The notes under the pieces: generated by a model
Told to the model about the DNA's origin: nothing
Database searches by the model: none
What the model saw: only the letters and a program-made list of their open reading frames with translations
Shown here: piece after piece, positions 16,650 through 24,523 of the stretch
Numbering within the stretch: position 1 is the first letter of the stretch
Layout: each line of letters begins with the position of its first letter
Origin: JAVBMJ01 sp031551275
Lineage (GTDB): Bacteria; Bacteroidota; Bacteroidia; Bacteroidales; Rikenellaceae
Length of the DNA: 64,000 nucleotides
Assembly: GCA_031551275.1 (NCBI GenBank)
Contig: JAVBNX010000005.1
Coordinates: 59,806-123,805 of the forward strand
Direction of reading: 5' to 3'
Translations under genes and position numbers: made by a program

Positions 16650-17858
16650 TTAGAAGACGCCCTCTATTTTTTCGAGCTCCACGCCGAACAGGTCGCTCAC
16701 GATCTTCGCCGTCGTCGCTTTTTCGCCCTGAAGGTGGATCACATACTGGATGTGTTGAGCCTTACCTGAAGGTTCGAGGAAAAGGGCGGGGGAAGAGGTC
16801 TCGATCTCGTAGAAGGGGCCCATGATCGAGCCGTCCTCCACCGGGCCGTCGTTGTAGGAGTTGATCACGTCGCCGTTGTAGGAGTCCGTCTGGGGTCCCC
16901 ATTGGCCGTTGACATAGAGGGCGGGCTCTTCGGGCAGGGTGCATTGCAGTAGGGTCAGGATCCCTTTTTCTTTGTCGTAGCTCCCGCAGATGTTGTTTGC
17001 GCGGGGCGCGGGGATGCCTATCTTGCTGCGATGCAGGCCGTCGATCTTGAAGAACAGCATACCTGCGCTGTCGACAACCAGGCGGTCGGCGGGAACCTTC
17101 CCGAAGTATTCGTCGTTGACCACCACGCCTTGGGCCCCGGCTTTGAAGGGAATGAACACTGTTGTGGCGGGTGTGGGGTTGAACATGCTCAGCATCCAGA
17201 TGCTTACCGCGCCGCCCTCCTTGGTCCAGGCGGCCGTACCGGTATTGGTTACCTCGTTATCGGTGCGGTAGGCCACCACTTTCATATCCGGGGAGGGTGT
17301 GAATCCGAACACGGCGGAGATCTCCTGCGCCGGGAGCAGGGACACGGTACGCCGGATGGCCATATCGATCTTCGTACCCGCCGCATTGACCATCGAGGCC
17401 TGTTTCTCGAATGCGACGTGGTTGGCGTCCTGTGAGGTTATCGCCCAGCTTTCGGTGTCGATCACAGGGGGGACTACCCAGTTGGCGTAGACCTGCTCCG
17501 CACCTCCGGCAAAGTAGAGCGAATAGGGGCCGCCCTCGGGACCGAGCCAGAAACGCTCTTCGCCGCCCACGGGGTTGAACTGCCCGCTCCGCTCCCCGGA
17601 TTCGATGAAGCGGTAGTTGATCCATCCGAAACTCGTCCCGGCATCGCCCCCGGCGGAGGTCGTCATTACCCGGCCCTGATACGCCGGAACCACCATTACC
17701 TTTTGTTCGCCGTCGGCACTCGCCAGTTCGACGTAGTCGATTTGATGACTCTTCAAAAATTGGGCATCGTAGCCGTAAGTCCCCATCGCAAATTCTTTCT
17801 TCCCGGTACAGCCGATCAACGCGGTGAGGGCCATTCCCATGAACATTACTCTTTTCAT
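16650..17858 (-). CDS. Lipoprotein, probably DUF6786 family
   Basis: This 402-residue protein has a lipoprotein signal peptide with acceptor Cys17 (TALIGC). The rest looks beta-rich, with GYDAQFLKSHQIDYVELASA and ERFWLGPEGGPYSLYFAGG near the N-terminus. I associate this with the DUF6786 family of Bacteroidota, whose fold resembles galactose-mutarotase-like beta-sandwiches, but the assignment is from memory. It lies between fucI and fucP with short gaps (6 and 37 bp). A surface or periplasmic role in handling the released sugar is possible. No catalytic residues can be named. Confidence 0.6.
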   Translation of the reverse strand: MKRVMFMGMALTALIGCTGKKEFAMGTYGYDAQFLKSHQIDYVELASADGEQKVMVVPAYQGRVMTTSAGGDAGTSFGWINYRFIESGERSGQFNPVGGEERFWLGPEGGPYSLYFAGGAEQVYANWVVPPVIDTESWAITSQDANHVAFEKQASMVNAAGTKIDMAIRRTVSLLPAQEISAVFGFTPSPDMKVVAYRTDNEVTNTGTAAWTKEGGAVSIWMLSMFNPTPATTVFIPFKAGAQGVVVNDEYFGKVPADRLVVDSAGMLFFKIDGLHRSKIGIPAPRANNICGSYDKEKGILTLLQCTLPEEPALYVNGQWGPQTDSYNGDVINSYNDGPVEDGSIMGPFYEIETSSPALFLEPSGKAQHIQYVIHLQGEKATTAKIVSDLFGVELEKIEGVF

Positions 17859-17864
17859 AATCTT

Positions 17865-19649
17865 TTATTTGTAAAGTGCCCCGTAATTCCGGCAAGCCCT
17901 GAAATCGGATCCCTCGGTATCCATCCCGAAGGCGTTCCACGCGCTGGGCCGGAAAATACCGGACTCTTCGATGTTGTGCATACACACGGGGATGCGGAGC
18001 ATGGAAGCCGTCGTGATCAGATCCGCGCCTATGTGCCCGTAGCTGATGGCCCCGTGGTTGGCTCCCCATTTGTTCATCACGGAATAAACGTCCGCGAAGG
18101 CCCCTTTGCCCGTCAAACGGGGCGCGAACCAGGTCGTGGGCCAGGTCTTGTCGGTACGCTCGTTGATGGTCTTGAAGATGTGCTCGTCCACATTCACGAT
18201 CCAGCCCTCGGCGATCTGGAGTACGGGTCCCTGGCCCTTGACCAGGTTGATCCGGCACATGGTCACGGGCATCTCGCCGCGGGAAAGGAATTGAGACGAG
18301 TATCCCCCGCCGCGCATGTATTCGCGCCCCGAAGGGAACCACGTCGTGGCCTGGAGGCAGGCGTCGACCTCCTCTGGGGAGATCTCCCAGAAAGGTTTCA
18401 TGACCGGCCTTCCGTTCTCGCTCTGCTGTCCGGTGGCGTCCAGGGTACACGATCCCGAGTTGATGAGGTGGATGATCCCGTCGGCGGCCCTTCCCGTAAG
18501 TTTCTTGCCCGACACCCTTTCGACGGCCTCGGGGCCCCAGAAGGTGCGTACGTCGGCGAACATCTGGGCGCGGCCCGTGAGAAGGTGCATCAAAAGCATC
18601 GAGGCCCCGTTCAGGGTGTCGTTCTCGGTGGCGAAAGTGTATGCCTCGCGGATGCCGTTCCAGTCGAACGAGCTGTTGAGGATCGCCTCGGCAAAGTCGC
18701 CGTCGGGCTTGAAGTCGGTCCATTGGCGCTGGCCCTGGAATCCTCCTGCGATGGCATTGTGGCCCATGGCCTCCTCCTGGAAACCCATTTCGGCCAACAC
18801 GGGATTGCCCACCATCAAGTCGCGGAATATGAGGGTCATTTTGACCACGTACTCCCAGATAGCGTCCTTCTCCTTCCGTGAATAGACAAGATGCCCGGGA
18901 TTATAATCCTCTCCCTCGCGGCTCTTGCAATTCTTCTCCGTCCACTCCATTGCCTTTTCGAACTCCTTGCGGTCAAAAATACCCAGTTGCACCCGGCGTT
19001 CGATCTCGCTGGCGTCCACATACTCCGAGCGCATACCCAGATACTCCTGGAAAAAGTCCGGGTCGGGTGTCGATCCGGCGATGCCCATCGAGACCGAACC
19101 GATCGAAAGATAGGATTTTCCTTTCATTTGTGCAACAGCGAGGGCGGCCCGCGCAAAGCGGAGCAGCTTTTCACGCACATCGCCGGGAATCGTCTCGTCG
19201 CCTGCATCCTGCACCTCGCGTCCGTAGATGCCGAATGCGGGCAATCCCTTCTGGGTGTGTCCCGCCAGGGCCGAAGCGAGGTAGACCGCCCCCGGCCGCT
19301 CGGTGCCGTTGAACCCCCATATCGCCTTGGGCATTTGGGTATCCATATCGATGGTTTCCACCCCGTAGCACCAGCAGGGAGTTACCGAGAGCACGGCCCC
19401 GACACCGCTGACTGCGAATTTTTCGGCAGCCATGGCCGCCTCTTTGACCCCTCCGATGCACCGGTCTGCAATCACGCATTCCACGGGCGAGCCGTCGGGG
19501 TAGCGCAGGTTTTCGGCATACAGTTTGGCGACATTCTGCGCCATTTTCATCGTTATCCCTTCGAGCGATTCGCGGATGCCGCCCCTGCGTCCGTCGATGA
19601 TCGGACGTATGCCGATCTTGGGATAACCGGATTTGTGTAGAATTTTCAT
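17865..19649 (-). CDS. fucI: L-fucose / D-arabinose isomerase
   Basis: This cytoplasmic, Mn-dependent ketol isomerase converts L-fucose to L-fuculose and, in characterised homologues, D-arabinose to D-ribulose. The 594 residues match the family length (591 in E. coli). It starts KILHKSGYPKIGIRPIIDGR. The catalytic metal ligands are present as Glu342 (TENDTLN) and Asp366 (FADVRTFW), 24 residues apart as in E. coli FucI (337 and 361). The C-terminal FRPSAWNAFGMDTEGSDFRA is also canonical. A LacI-type operator lies 22 bp upstream. No kinase or aldolase gene (fucK, fucA) is in the window. Confidence 0.93.
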   Translation of the reverse strand: MKILHKSGYPKIGIRPIIDGRRGGIRESLEGITMKMAQNVAKLYAENLRYPDGSPVECVIADRCIGGVKEAAMAAEKFAVSGVGAVLSVTPCWCYGVETIDMDTQMPKAIWGFNGTERPGAVYLASALAGHTQKGLPAFGIYGREVQDAGDETIPGDVREKLLRFARAALAVAQMKGKSYLSIGSVSMGIAGSTPDPDFFQEYLGMRSEYVDASEIERRVQLGIFDRKEFEKAMEWTEKNCKSREGEDYNPGHLVYSRKEKDAIWEYVVKMTLIFRDLMVGNPVLAEMGFQEEAMGHNAIAGGFQGQRQWTDFKPDGDFAEAILNSSFDWNGIREAYTFATENDTLNGASMLLMHLLTGRAQMFADVRTFWGPEAVERVSGKKLTGRAADGIIHLINSGSCTLDATGQQSENGRPVMKPFWEISPEEVDACLQATTWFPSGREYMRGGGYSSQFLSRGEMPVTMCRINLVKGQGPVLQIAEGWIVNVDEHIFKTINERTDKTWPTTWFAPRLTGKGAFADVYSVMNKWGANHGAISYGHIGADLITTASMLRIPVCMHNIEESGIFRPSAWNAFGMDTEGSDFRACRNYGALYK

Positions 19650-19670
19650 ACTATTGATGAGTTAGATTTA

Positions 19671-19684
19671 CTATAACGTTTTAG
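19671..19684. promoter_or_regulatory. LacI-type operator upstream of fucI
   Basis: CTATAACGTTTTAG is a near-perfect palindrome (12 of 14 positions symmetrical) centred on CG, the hallmark of LacI/GalR-family sites. It sits in the 57-bp gap between the LacI gene stop and the fucI start, 22 bp upstream of the ATG. A 13-of-14 match in one orientation occurs at 22120-22133. Binding by the adjacent regulator is inference. Confidence 0.7.
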
Positions 19685-19706
19685 CTTGCAGGCAAAATTT
19701 TTAGGA

Positions 19707-20717
19707 TCAAGACGACTCCCTGATGATCAGCTCCCCGTCGATCTGAATGTTATTGACCAGCGAATTTTTGTTCTCTATCATCTCGACCACGACTTCCACT
19801 ACCTTCTGGGAGAGGGAGGAGATGGGTTGCCTGACGTAGGTAATCGACGAACTGAACAGGTCGAAGGCGTCGCTGCCGTCGAATCCCACGAGTTTGAGCT
19901 GCCCCGGGACCTCTATGCCCTTGTCTTTGATGTAGTGGAGGCAGGCCAGGGAGATGCTGTTCGTGGCGAAAAACAGAGCGTCGACCTCCTTGTCGAGCAT
20001 CTTGGCAAGCACCTTGTCCGCAGATCGCTGGAGGTCGTCCATTTTGGTATAGCCCAGCGTTATGAGCGACTTCATGCCGGCGTCCTCCATGGCGGACCTG
20101 TATCCCCTGATCCGGTCGTGCATATGGACCAGGTTCTGGTCGTACGCCACCATGCCCACCTTCTGCGCCCCGGACTTGATGAGGTGCTCGACGGCATGGT
20201 AGGAGGCGCTGAAATTATTGAGCGAGACGCTGCTGATCTCCATATCGCGGTACGGCCTGTCGAAGAGCACGATGGGGACGTTGTTCTCCGATAGGCGCCG
20301 GATGATATTCTCCGACCCGTCGCAGGGCACGATTACCAATCCGTCGACATTCCTGGCTATGAGCGAGGAGACGAGTGCCCCCATCTTGTCGCTGCTCTCA
20401 TCGGAGCTGCAAAAAAATACGGTGTATCCCCGGTGCGCGGCCACATCCTCTATCCCGCGCGCAATGTTGGCGAAAAAGGGGTTGGATATGTCGGAGAGGA
20501 CCACCCCGAGGGTCTTGGTCTTGCCGCTGCGAAGGCTTTGGGCCGAGGCGTTGGGCAGGTAGTTCATTTTATCCGCTATGGCTACGACTTGCGCTACTGT
20601 TTTCTCGCTGACACGGTGTTCCCGCCCCTTTCCCGACAAAACAAACGACACCAGGGCGGGGGAAACTCCCGCCTCCAGGGCGATATCTTTTATCAGGGTC
20701 TTACGTTTCTGGGTCAT
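19707..20717 (-). CDS. LacI family transcriptional regulator of the glycan locus
   Basis: This 336-residue regulator has an N-terminal helix-turn-helix (about residues 8-28, IKDIALEAGVSPALVSFVLSG), a hinge region with NASAQSLRSGKTKTLGVV and a periplasmic-binding-protein-like effector domain (about 65-336). It is encoded just upstream of fucI on the same strand. Palindromes at 19671 and 22120 are its likely operators. The effector is probably a product of glycan breakdown such as L-fucose, D-arabinose or a keto-derivative. A LacI protein as local regulator is unusual for a SusCD locus, where hybrid two-component sensors, SusR or ECF sigma factors are common. Confidence 0.92.
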   Translation of the reverse strand: MTQKRKTLIKDIALEAGVSPALVSFVLSGKGREHRVSEKTVAQVVAIADKMNYLPNASAQSLRSGKTKTLGVVLSDISNPFFANIARGIEDVAAHRGYTVFFCSSDESSDKMGALVSSLIARNVDGLVIVPCDGSENIIRRLSENNVPIVLFDRPYRDMEISSVSLNNFSASYHAVEHLIKSGAQKVGMVAYDQNLVHMHDRIRGYRSAMEDAGMKSLITLGYTKMDDLQRSADKVLAKMLDKEVDALFFATNSISLACLHYIKDKGIEVPGQLKLVGFDGSDAFDLFSSSITYVRQPISSLSQKVVEVVVEMIENKNSLVNNIQIDGELIIRESS

Positions 20718-20806
20718 GCCTATCTATATTATTCTTTATATATTGAGTATGGGGTGTGCGAGGGCAAGTTAGTCATTATTCCGGAACGAATGACGGGTGG
20801 ACCGGA

Positions 20807-21889
20807 TTATTTTCGGGGCCTTTTGGCGATCTGATCGATAAACTTTTGCGGGGCCACGGGGGCAATACCGAAGACAAACGACCTGCCCTCCCGGTAGGGC
20901 TCTATCAACTCGAAGTTCTCGAAGGATATCCCGCCCGGGATCGGGGCCTGGGAGGCCCAATAGCAATACCTGCCGTTGACGCATCCCACCAACTCGGGGT
21001 CGGGGTCCTTCACGCACCAGTACTGGGTTGCAATTTTCGTACCTTTATAGCGCCAATGCGCCTGCGTACCGGGGTACATCGACGCTTTCCACGGTTTTTT
21101 CTCGTTGGGAGCGGCGATGAAGTAACGCCCGCCCCGCCCGTCGCCGATCAACGAGCGGACCGGGGTAAAGTCGTGGGCTGTGAAGTTCGCTTCGGTATAG
21201 TCGGGCCATATTTCGGTCGAAAGTTTTTGGCCGTCGCTCAGATAGAGGGTCCTCAGCCGGGCGTGGTTGCCCATGGTCGCCGTGACGATGCAGTTATCCA
21301 GGGGCGCGGAGCCCTGCTGCGTGAAGGTCGACACCTCGAATTCATACGGCCTGTCCGAGCGGAACCTGATCCCGAGATAGACCTTCGCCCCGTTGTCGAA
21401 CTCTTCGCAATAGATGTAAACGCTGAGCGTCTGATGGCCGTCCTGTTGGCCGATTACTCCCGAAGCGGGTATGTATGGCGCTGCCGGCACGGAGTCGGAG
21501 GGGGAGTTTGCGCTCCACAGGCTTTTGCCCGGTTTGTTGTCCTTTTTGCTGTATTCGAGCTCGGAGTAGCCCCTGTGGTAGTGCCCGGAGGGGATCGGCT
21601 CGATGGCCAGGAAGTTGAAAACGTACGGCTCCTTACTCCCCATGTAGGGGGTAAAGATGCTGATGAGTCCACGCGGGCCGTAATAGATACCTATTCTTAC
21701 ACCCTCTTTGAAACCCCACAGCGGGGCGGCGTCGGCGCCCTTTGCCGGCTGGATCCAGATACCGTTCACTACCGACCCCTTCAGGTTCCCGGCGCAGAAG
21801 GCTTTGCCCGGCAGCGCAGCGGTCAGGAGTAGCGATACCGCTATAAAGTATGCAGCATGGGGTCGCAGTCGCATGGCTATTTGTTGCAA
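20807..21889 (-). CDS. Secreted protein of unknown function
   Basis: The product has 360 residues from 21889, or 355 if the ATG at 21874 (MRLRPHAAYFIAVSL) is used. Either gives a signal peptide of about 30 residues ending near KAFCAG. The mature protein is rich in aromatic residues and looks beta-rich, for example IYYGPRGLISIFTPYMG and AHWRYKGTKIATQYW. I do not recognise the family. It has its own promoter (21921-21928), divergent from the plus-strand operon, and lies upstream of the LacI gene on the same strand. A role in binding or cleaving the target glycan is plausible but unproven. Confidence 0.6.
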   Translation of the reverse strand: MQQIAMRLRPHAAYFIAVSLLLTAALPGKAFCAGNLKGSVVNGIWIQPAKGADAAPLWGFKEGVRIGIYYGPRGLISIFTPYMGSKEPYVFNFLAIEPIPSGHYHRGYSELEYSKKDNKPGKSLWSANSPSDSVPAAPYIPASGVIGQQDGHQTLSVYIYCEEFDNGAKVYLGIRFRSDRPYEFEVSTFTQQGSAPLDNCIVTATMGNHARLRTLYLSDGQKLSTEIWPDYTEANFTAHDFTPVRSLIGDGRGGRYFIAAPNEKKPWKASMYPGTQAHWRYKGTKIATQYWCVKDPDPELVGCVNGRYCYWASQAPIPGGISFENFELIEPYREGRSFVFGIAPVAPQKFIDQIAKRPRK

Positions 21890-21920
21890 TGATTAAATTT
21901 AATCGATTTATCTTTCGTTG

Positions 21921-21928
21921 CAAATGTA
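21921..21928 (-). promoter_or_regulatory. Promoter -7 box for the secreted unknown gene
   Basis: On the minus strand this reads TACATTTG, an exact TAnnTTTG, 31 bp before the ATG at 21889. A CTTG (minus strand, 21948-21951) lies near the expected -33 position, one base from TTTG. Confidence 0.55.
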
Positions 21929-21995
21929 AACTTATTTTTTCGTTTTACAAGGGTATTTTTAGGTAATTTTAACAATTTATAGCCTTCATGCGCTT

Positions 21996-22010
21996 TTTGA
22001 ACGTTTTAGC
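21996..22010. promoter_or_regulatory. Candidate LacI half-operator in the divergent intergenic region
   Basis: The right half AACGTTTTAGC is identical to the half-site at 19677-19687, but the left half (TTTG before AAC) does not match well. It lies between the two divergent promoters, so it could be an auxiliary site for looping with 22120-22133. The evidence is only an 11-base match. Confidence 0.4.
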
Positions 22011-22049
22011 AAAAAAAATCAAACTAATTTTATTTTTTCTGCAAAATTA

Positions 22050-22081
22050 TTTGGTCAGTCAAAAACTAATACTTATCATTG
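22050..22081 (+). promoter_or_regulatory. Promoter of the GH31-SusCD operon
   Basis: TTTG (22050-22053) and TATCATTG (22074-22081) are 20 bp apart. The -7 box differs from TAnnTTTG at one position. The predicted transcript carries a leader of about 80 bases that includes the operator at 22120. An inverted repeat, ATTGTGA (22078-22084) and TCACAAT (22097-22103), overlaps the -7 end and the start site. Confidence 0.65.
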
Positions 22082-22119
22082 TGATTGGAACAGGATTCAC
22101 AATCTTTTTGTCTTTTTCG

Positions 22120-22133
22120 CTAAATCGTTATAG
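22120..22133. promoter_or_regulatory. LacI-type operator in the leader of the GH31-SusCD operon
   Basis: CTAAATCGTTATAG matches the fucI operator (minus-strand reading CTAAAACGTTATAG) at 13 of 14 positions and is centred on CG, with G and C flanking it symmetrically. It is about 35-50 bp downstream of the predicted start site and 33 bp before the GH31 ATG, a position suited to road-block repression. It ties both arms of the locus to one regulator (inference). Confidence 0.65.
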
Positions 22134-22165
22134 CTGACACAAAAAGGACTACTAATTCAAACAAA

Positions 22166-24523
22166 ATGAATAAATTACTCCTGAACTTTATCTGCATCGC
22201 GGCCCTGATGGCCCCAAAAGCTGCGCTCGGGCAGATCGAATTCGAATCCAACCGGGACGTTTGCACCGTCGAGGCCTGCACCCAAAACATGATTAAAATC
22301 GACTACCGTCCCCACGGTGCCTATTCCGACAGAACGCCCATCATCGACACGGCCAGAAAATGGAGCGCCGAGGGGGTCGAAATAAAGGATAAAAAGAGAT
22401 CGGTCACGATTACCTCCCCTAAATTCAAGGCCACCATTATCAAAGAGCCCTTTTCCCTGGTCATCTCGGACCCCGACGGCAAGATCCTTCTTGCCCAGCA
22501 GGCCAAACCGGATAAGACGCTCGCAATGAGCCACAACGCCAAGGACAACATGTACGGCCTGGTCGGTTACAACCGCGACGTGAACCAAGGCATCCAGGGC
22601 ATTACCCGCAACGCAGGGGGTAAGATCCACGCCGAGCCCCAGGGCGGGTGCGGCGGTCCGTTCATCTGGTCGACCTCCGGCTACGGCGTGCTGCTCGATA
22701 CCGACGGCGGCGAGATTACCAACCAGGACGGGGTGCTTGCCTTCGAGGGATGCTCCAAAAAGAATTTCGAATACTACATTATCATAGGTACCCCCCGCGA
22801 GATCATCCACTCGGCGGGACTGGTCGCCGGAATGCCCCAACTATTCCCCAAATGGAACTGCGGTTTCGGGCAACTGGAGTGGGGAATCAACGAAGCGGAG
22901 TTCAAAACCCACATAGCGGGCTACCGCGAGCGCAAGATCCCCTTCGATTGGTTTATGCTCGACTTCGACTGGATGGACTGGGGAGGCGACAACTACGGCG
23001 AATTCCGCTGGGGTCCCAACTTCCCGAGCGGGCCAGGCGGTGGCATGAAAGCGTGGTCGGAGAACAGCGGCGTGAGGATCACGGGCATTACCAAACCGAG
23101 GATCATCGCCAAGAACGCCGACGGCACGTTTACCCAACAGGGGAAAGACGCCGAAGAGCGTGGGTACTGGTACCCGGGCGAGGATTTCTTCCGGGACTAC
23201 GCGAGCGGAAAGCCGTCGAAGGACCTCCAGTTCGCCCTGCCCGAAGTCCGCTCCTGGTGGTGGGGGCACCTGCGCGACGGGGGCTTCGACAAAGGGGTGG
23301 TCGGATTTCTCAACGACGAGTGCGACGACTCCAACGCCGGGGGACTTTACAGCCTCGGGAATTTTACCAACCTCCACATGCAGCAGAGCATCTACGAGGG
23401 CCAGCGCGCCCATTGCAACACGCGTGTCTGGTCGGTCAACCGGACGGGCTACCTGGGGTCGCAACGTTACGCCTACTCCATCTGGTCGGGCGACAATTAC
23501 CCGAATTTCCCCGACCTGCAGACCCAAACCGCCAAACTGCTGACAGCGAACAACGTTTTGATGCCGATCTGGGGATTTTGCGCGACCGCCTTCTGGGATA
23601 CCGAGCCGGTAACTCCCGAGCTGTACATCCGCTCGGTGCAAACGGCGTTCTTCGCCCCGTTGTTCTTCCTGCACGGCACCATCAACCAGCAGAAACAGCC
23701 GTGGTTCTTCGGCGAGCAGGTCGTGGACGCCACCCGCGAGGTCGTCAACCTGCGTTACAGGCTTATACCGTATATCTACGCCTACGACAGGATCAAGCAC
23801 GAAACGATGCTGGGCCTCTCGCGTGCCCTGATATTCGATTATCCAAACGATCCCAGGGTGGCCGATATGTCCGAGACCTTCATGTTCGGGGATTACCTCC
23901 TCGCGTCCCCGGTCATGGAGGCGGGAATCGCGCAGAAGGAGATCTATATGCCCGCCGGTACGTGGATCGGCTTCTCAAACGGCACGGTCTACGAAGGGGG
24001 TAAAACGCACACGATCCCGGTGGACAACAAGACATACCGCGATATGCCGCTGTTTATCAAGCAGGGCGCGATCATCCCCACGCAGGAGATCGTGAATTAT
24101 ATCGGGGAGAAACAGCCCGCCACGATCCAGATCGACGTTTTCCCTTCCGCCTCGAAAACCTCTTTCCCCCTGTATGACGACGATGGCGAAACATACGATT
24201 ACGAGAGCGGAAAATATTTCAAACAGGTAATCCGGCAACAAGATATGGGGGATTATGTAAGCCTCTCCTTCGCAAATCCCGAAGGCACCTACACCCCCTC
24301 GTTCGACTCGTACGTGATCGACGTCCACTACCGGAGCGCCCAAAAAGTCGCTGTCGGCCAAAAGGCCCTTACCCGCTTTGAAAACGTCGAACAACTGATG
24401 AACTCCGAGGCCGACGGCTACTGCGTGACAAAGGACAGGTACGGTGTGGTAACGCGCATTAAAACCGCCCTGCCGCTATCGGATAGGACAATAAAGGTGG
24501 AAGGTAAAGAACAGAACCCATGA
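22166..24523 (+). CDS. Glycoside hydrolase family 31, secreted
   Basis: This 785-residue protein has a signal peptide (residues 1-22, ending AALG before QIEF), an N-terminal beta-sandwich to about 220 and a catalytic barrel from about 225 to 590. FMLDFDWMDWGG is the substrate-binding start of the barrel. The nucleophile is predicted at Asp384 in GFLNDECDD and the acid/base at Asp443 in SIWSGDNYP. The block around the nucleophile departs from the common W-x-D-M-N-E, so specificity cannot be read: the family includes alpha-glucosidases, xylosidases, galactosidases and others. Two C-terminal beta-domains follow. It is the first gene of the operon and its stop overlaps the susC start. Confidence 0.9.
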   Translation: MNKLLLNFICIAALMAPKAALGQIEFESNRDVCTVEACTQNMIKIDYRPHGAYSDRTPIIDTARKWSAEGVEIKDKKRSVTITSPKFKATIIKEPFSLVISDPDGKILLAQQAKPDKTLAMSHNAKDNMYGLVGYNRDVNQGIQGITRNAGGKIHAEPQGGCGGPFIWSTSGYGVLLDTDGGEITNQDGVLAFEGCSKKNFEYYIIIGTPREIIHSAGLVAGMPQLFPKWNCGFGQLEWGINEAEFKTHIAGYRERKIPFDWFMLDFDWMDWGGDNYGEFRWGPNFPSGPGGGMKAWSENSGVRITGITKPRIIAKNADGTFTQQGKDAEERGYWYPGEDFFRDYASGKPSKDLQFALPEVRSWWWGHLRDGGFDKGVVGFLNDECDDSNAGGLYSLGNFTNLHMQQSIYEGQRAHCNTRVWSVNRTGYLGSQRYAYSIWSGDNYPNFPDLQTQTAKLLTANNVLMPIWGFCATAFWDTEPVTPELYIRSVQTAFFAPLFFLHGTINQQKQPWFFGEQVVDATREVVNLRYRLIPYIYAYDRIKHETMLGLSRALIFDYPNDPRVADMSETFMFGDYLLASPVMEAGIAQKEIYMPAGTWIGFSNGTVYEGGKTHTIPVDNKTYRDMPLFIKQGAIIPTQEIVNYIGEKQPATIQIDVFPSASKTSFPLYDDDGETYDYESGKYFKQVIRQQDMGDYVSLSFANPEGTYTPSFDSYVIDVHYRSAQKVAVGQKALTRFENVEQLMNSEADGYCVTKDRYGVVTRIKTALPLSDRTIKVEGKEQNP

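Noticed and set aside
19650..19706. Clear TAnnTTTG promoter for fucI
   Set aside because: No acceptable -7 box was found in the 57-bp gap, so fucI may be transcribed from further upstream or from a diverged promoter; only the operator is annotated.
22078..22103. CRP/FNR binding site at the GH31 promoter
   Set aside because: The arms resemble half-sites but the 12-bp spacer is double the CRP spacing, so it is kept only as an unassigned dyad.
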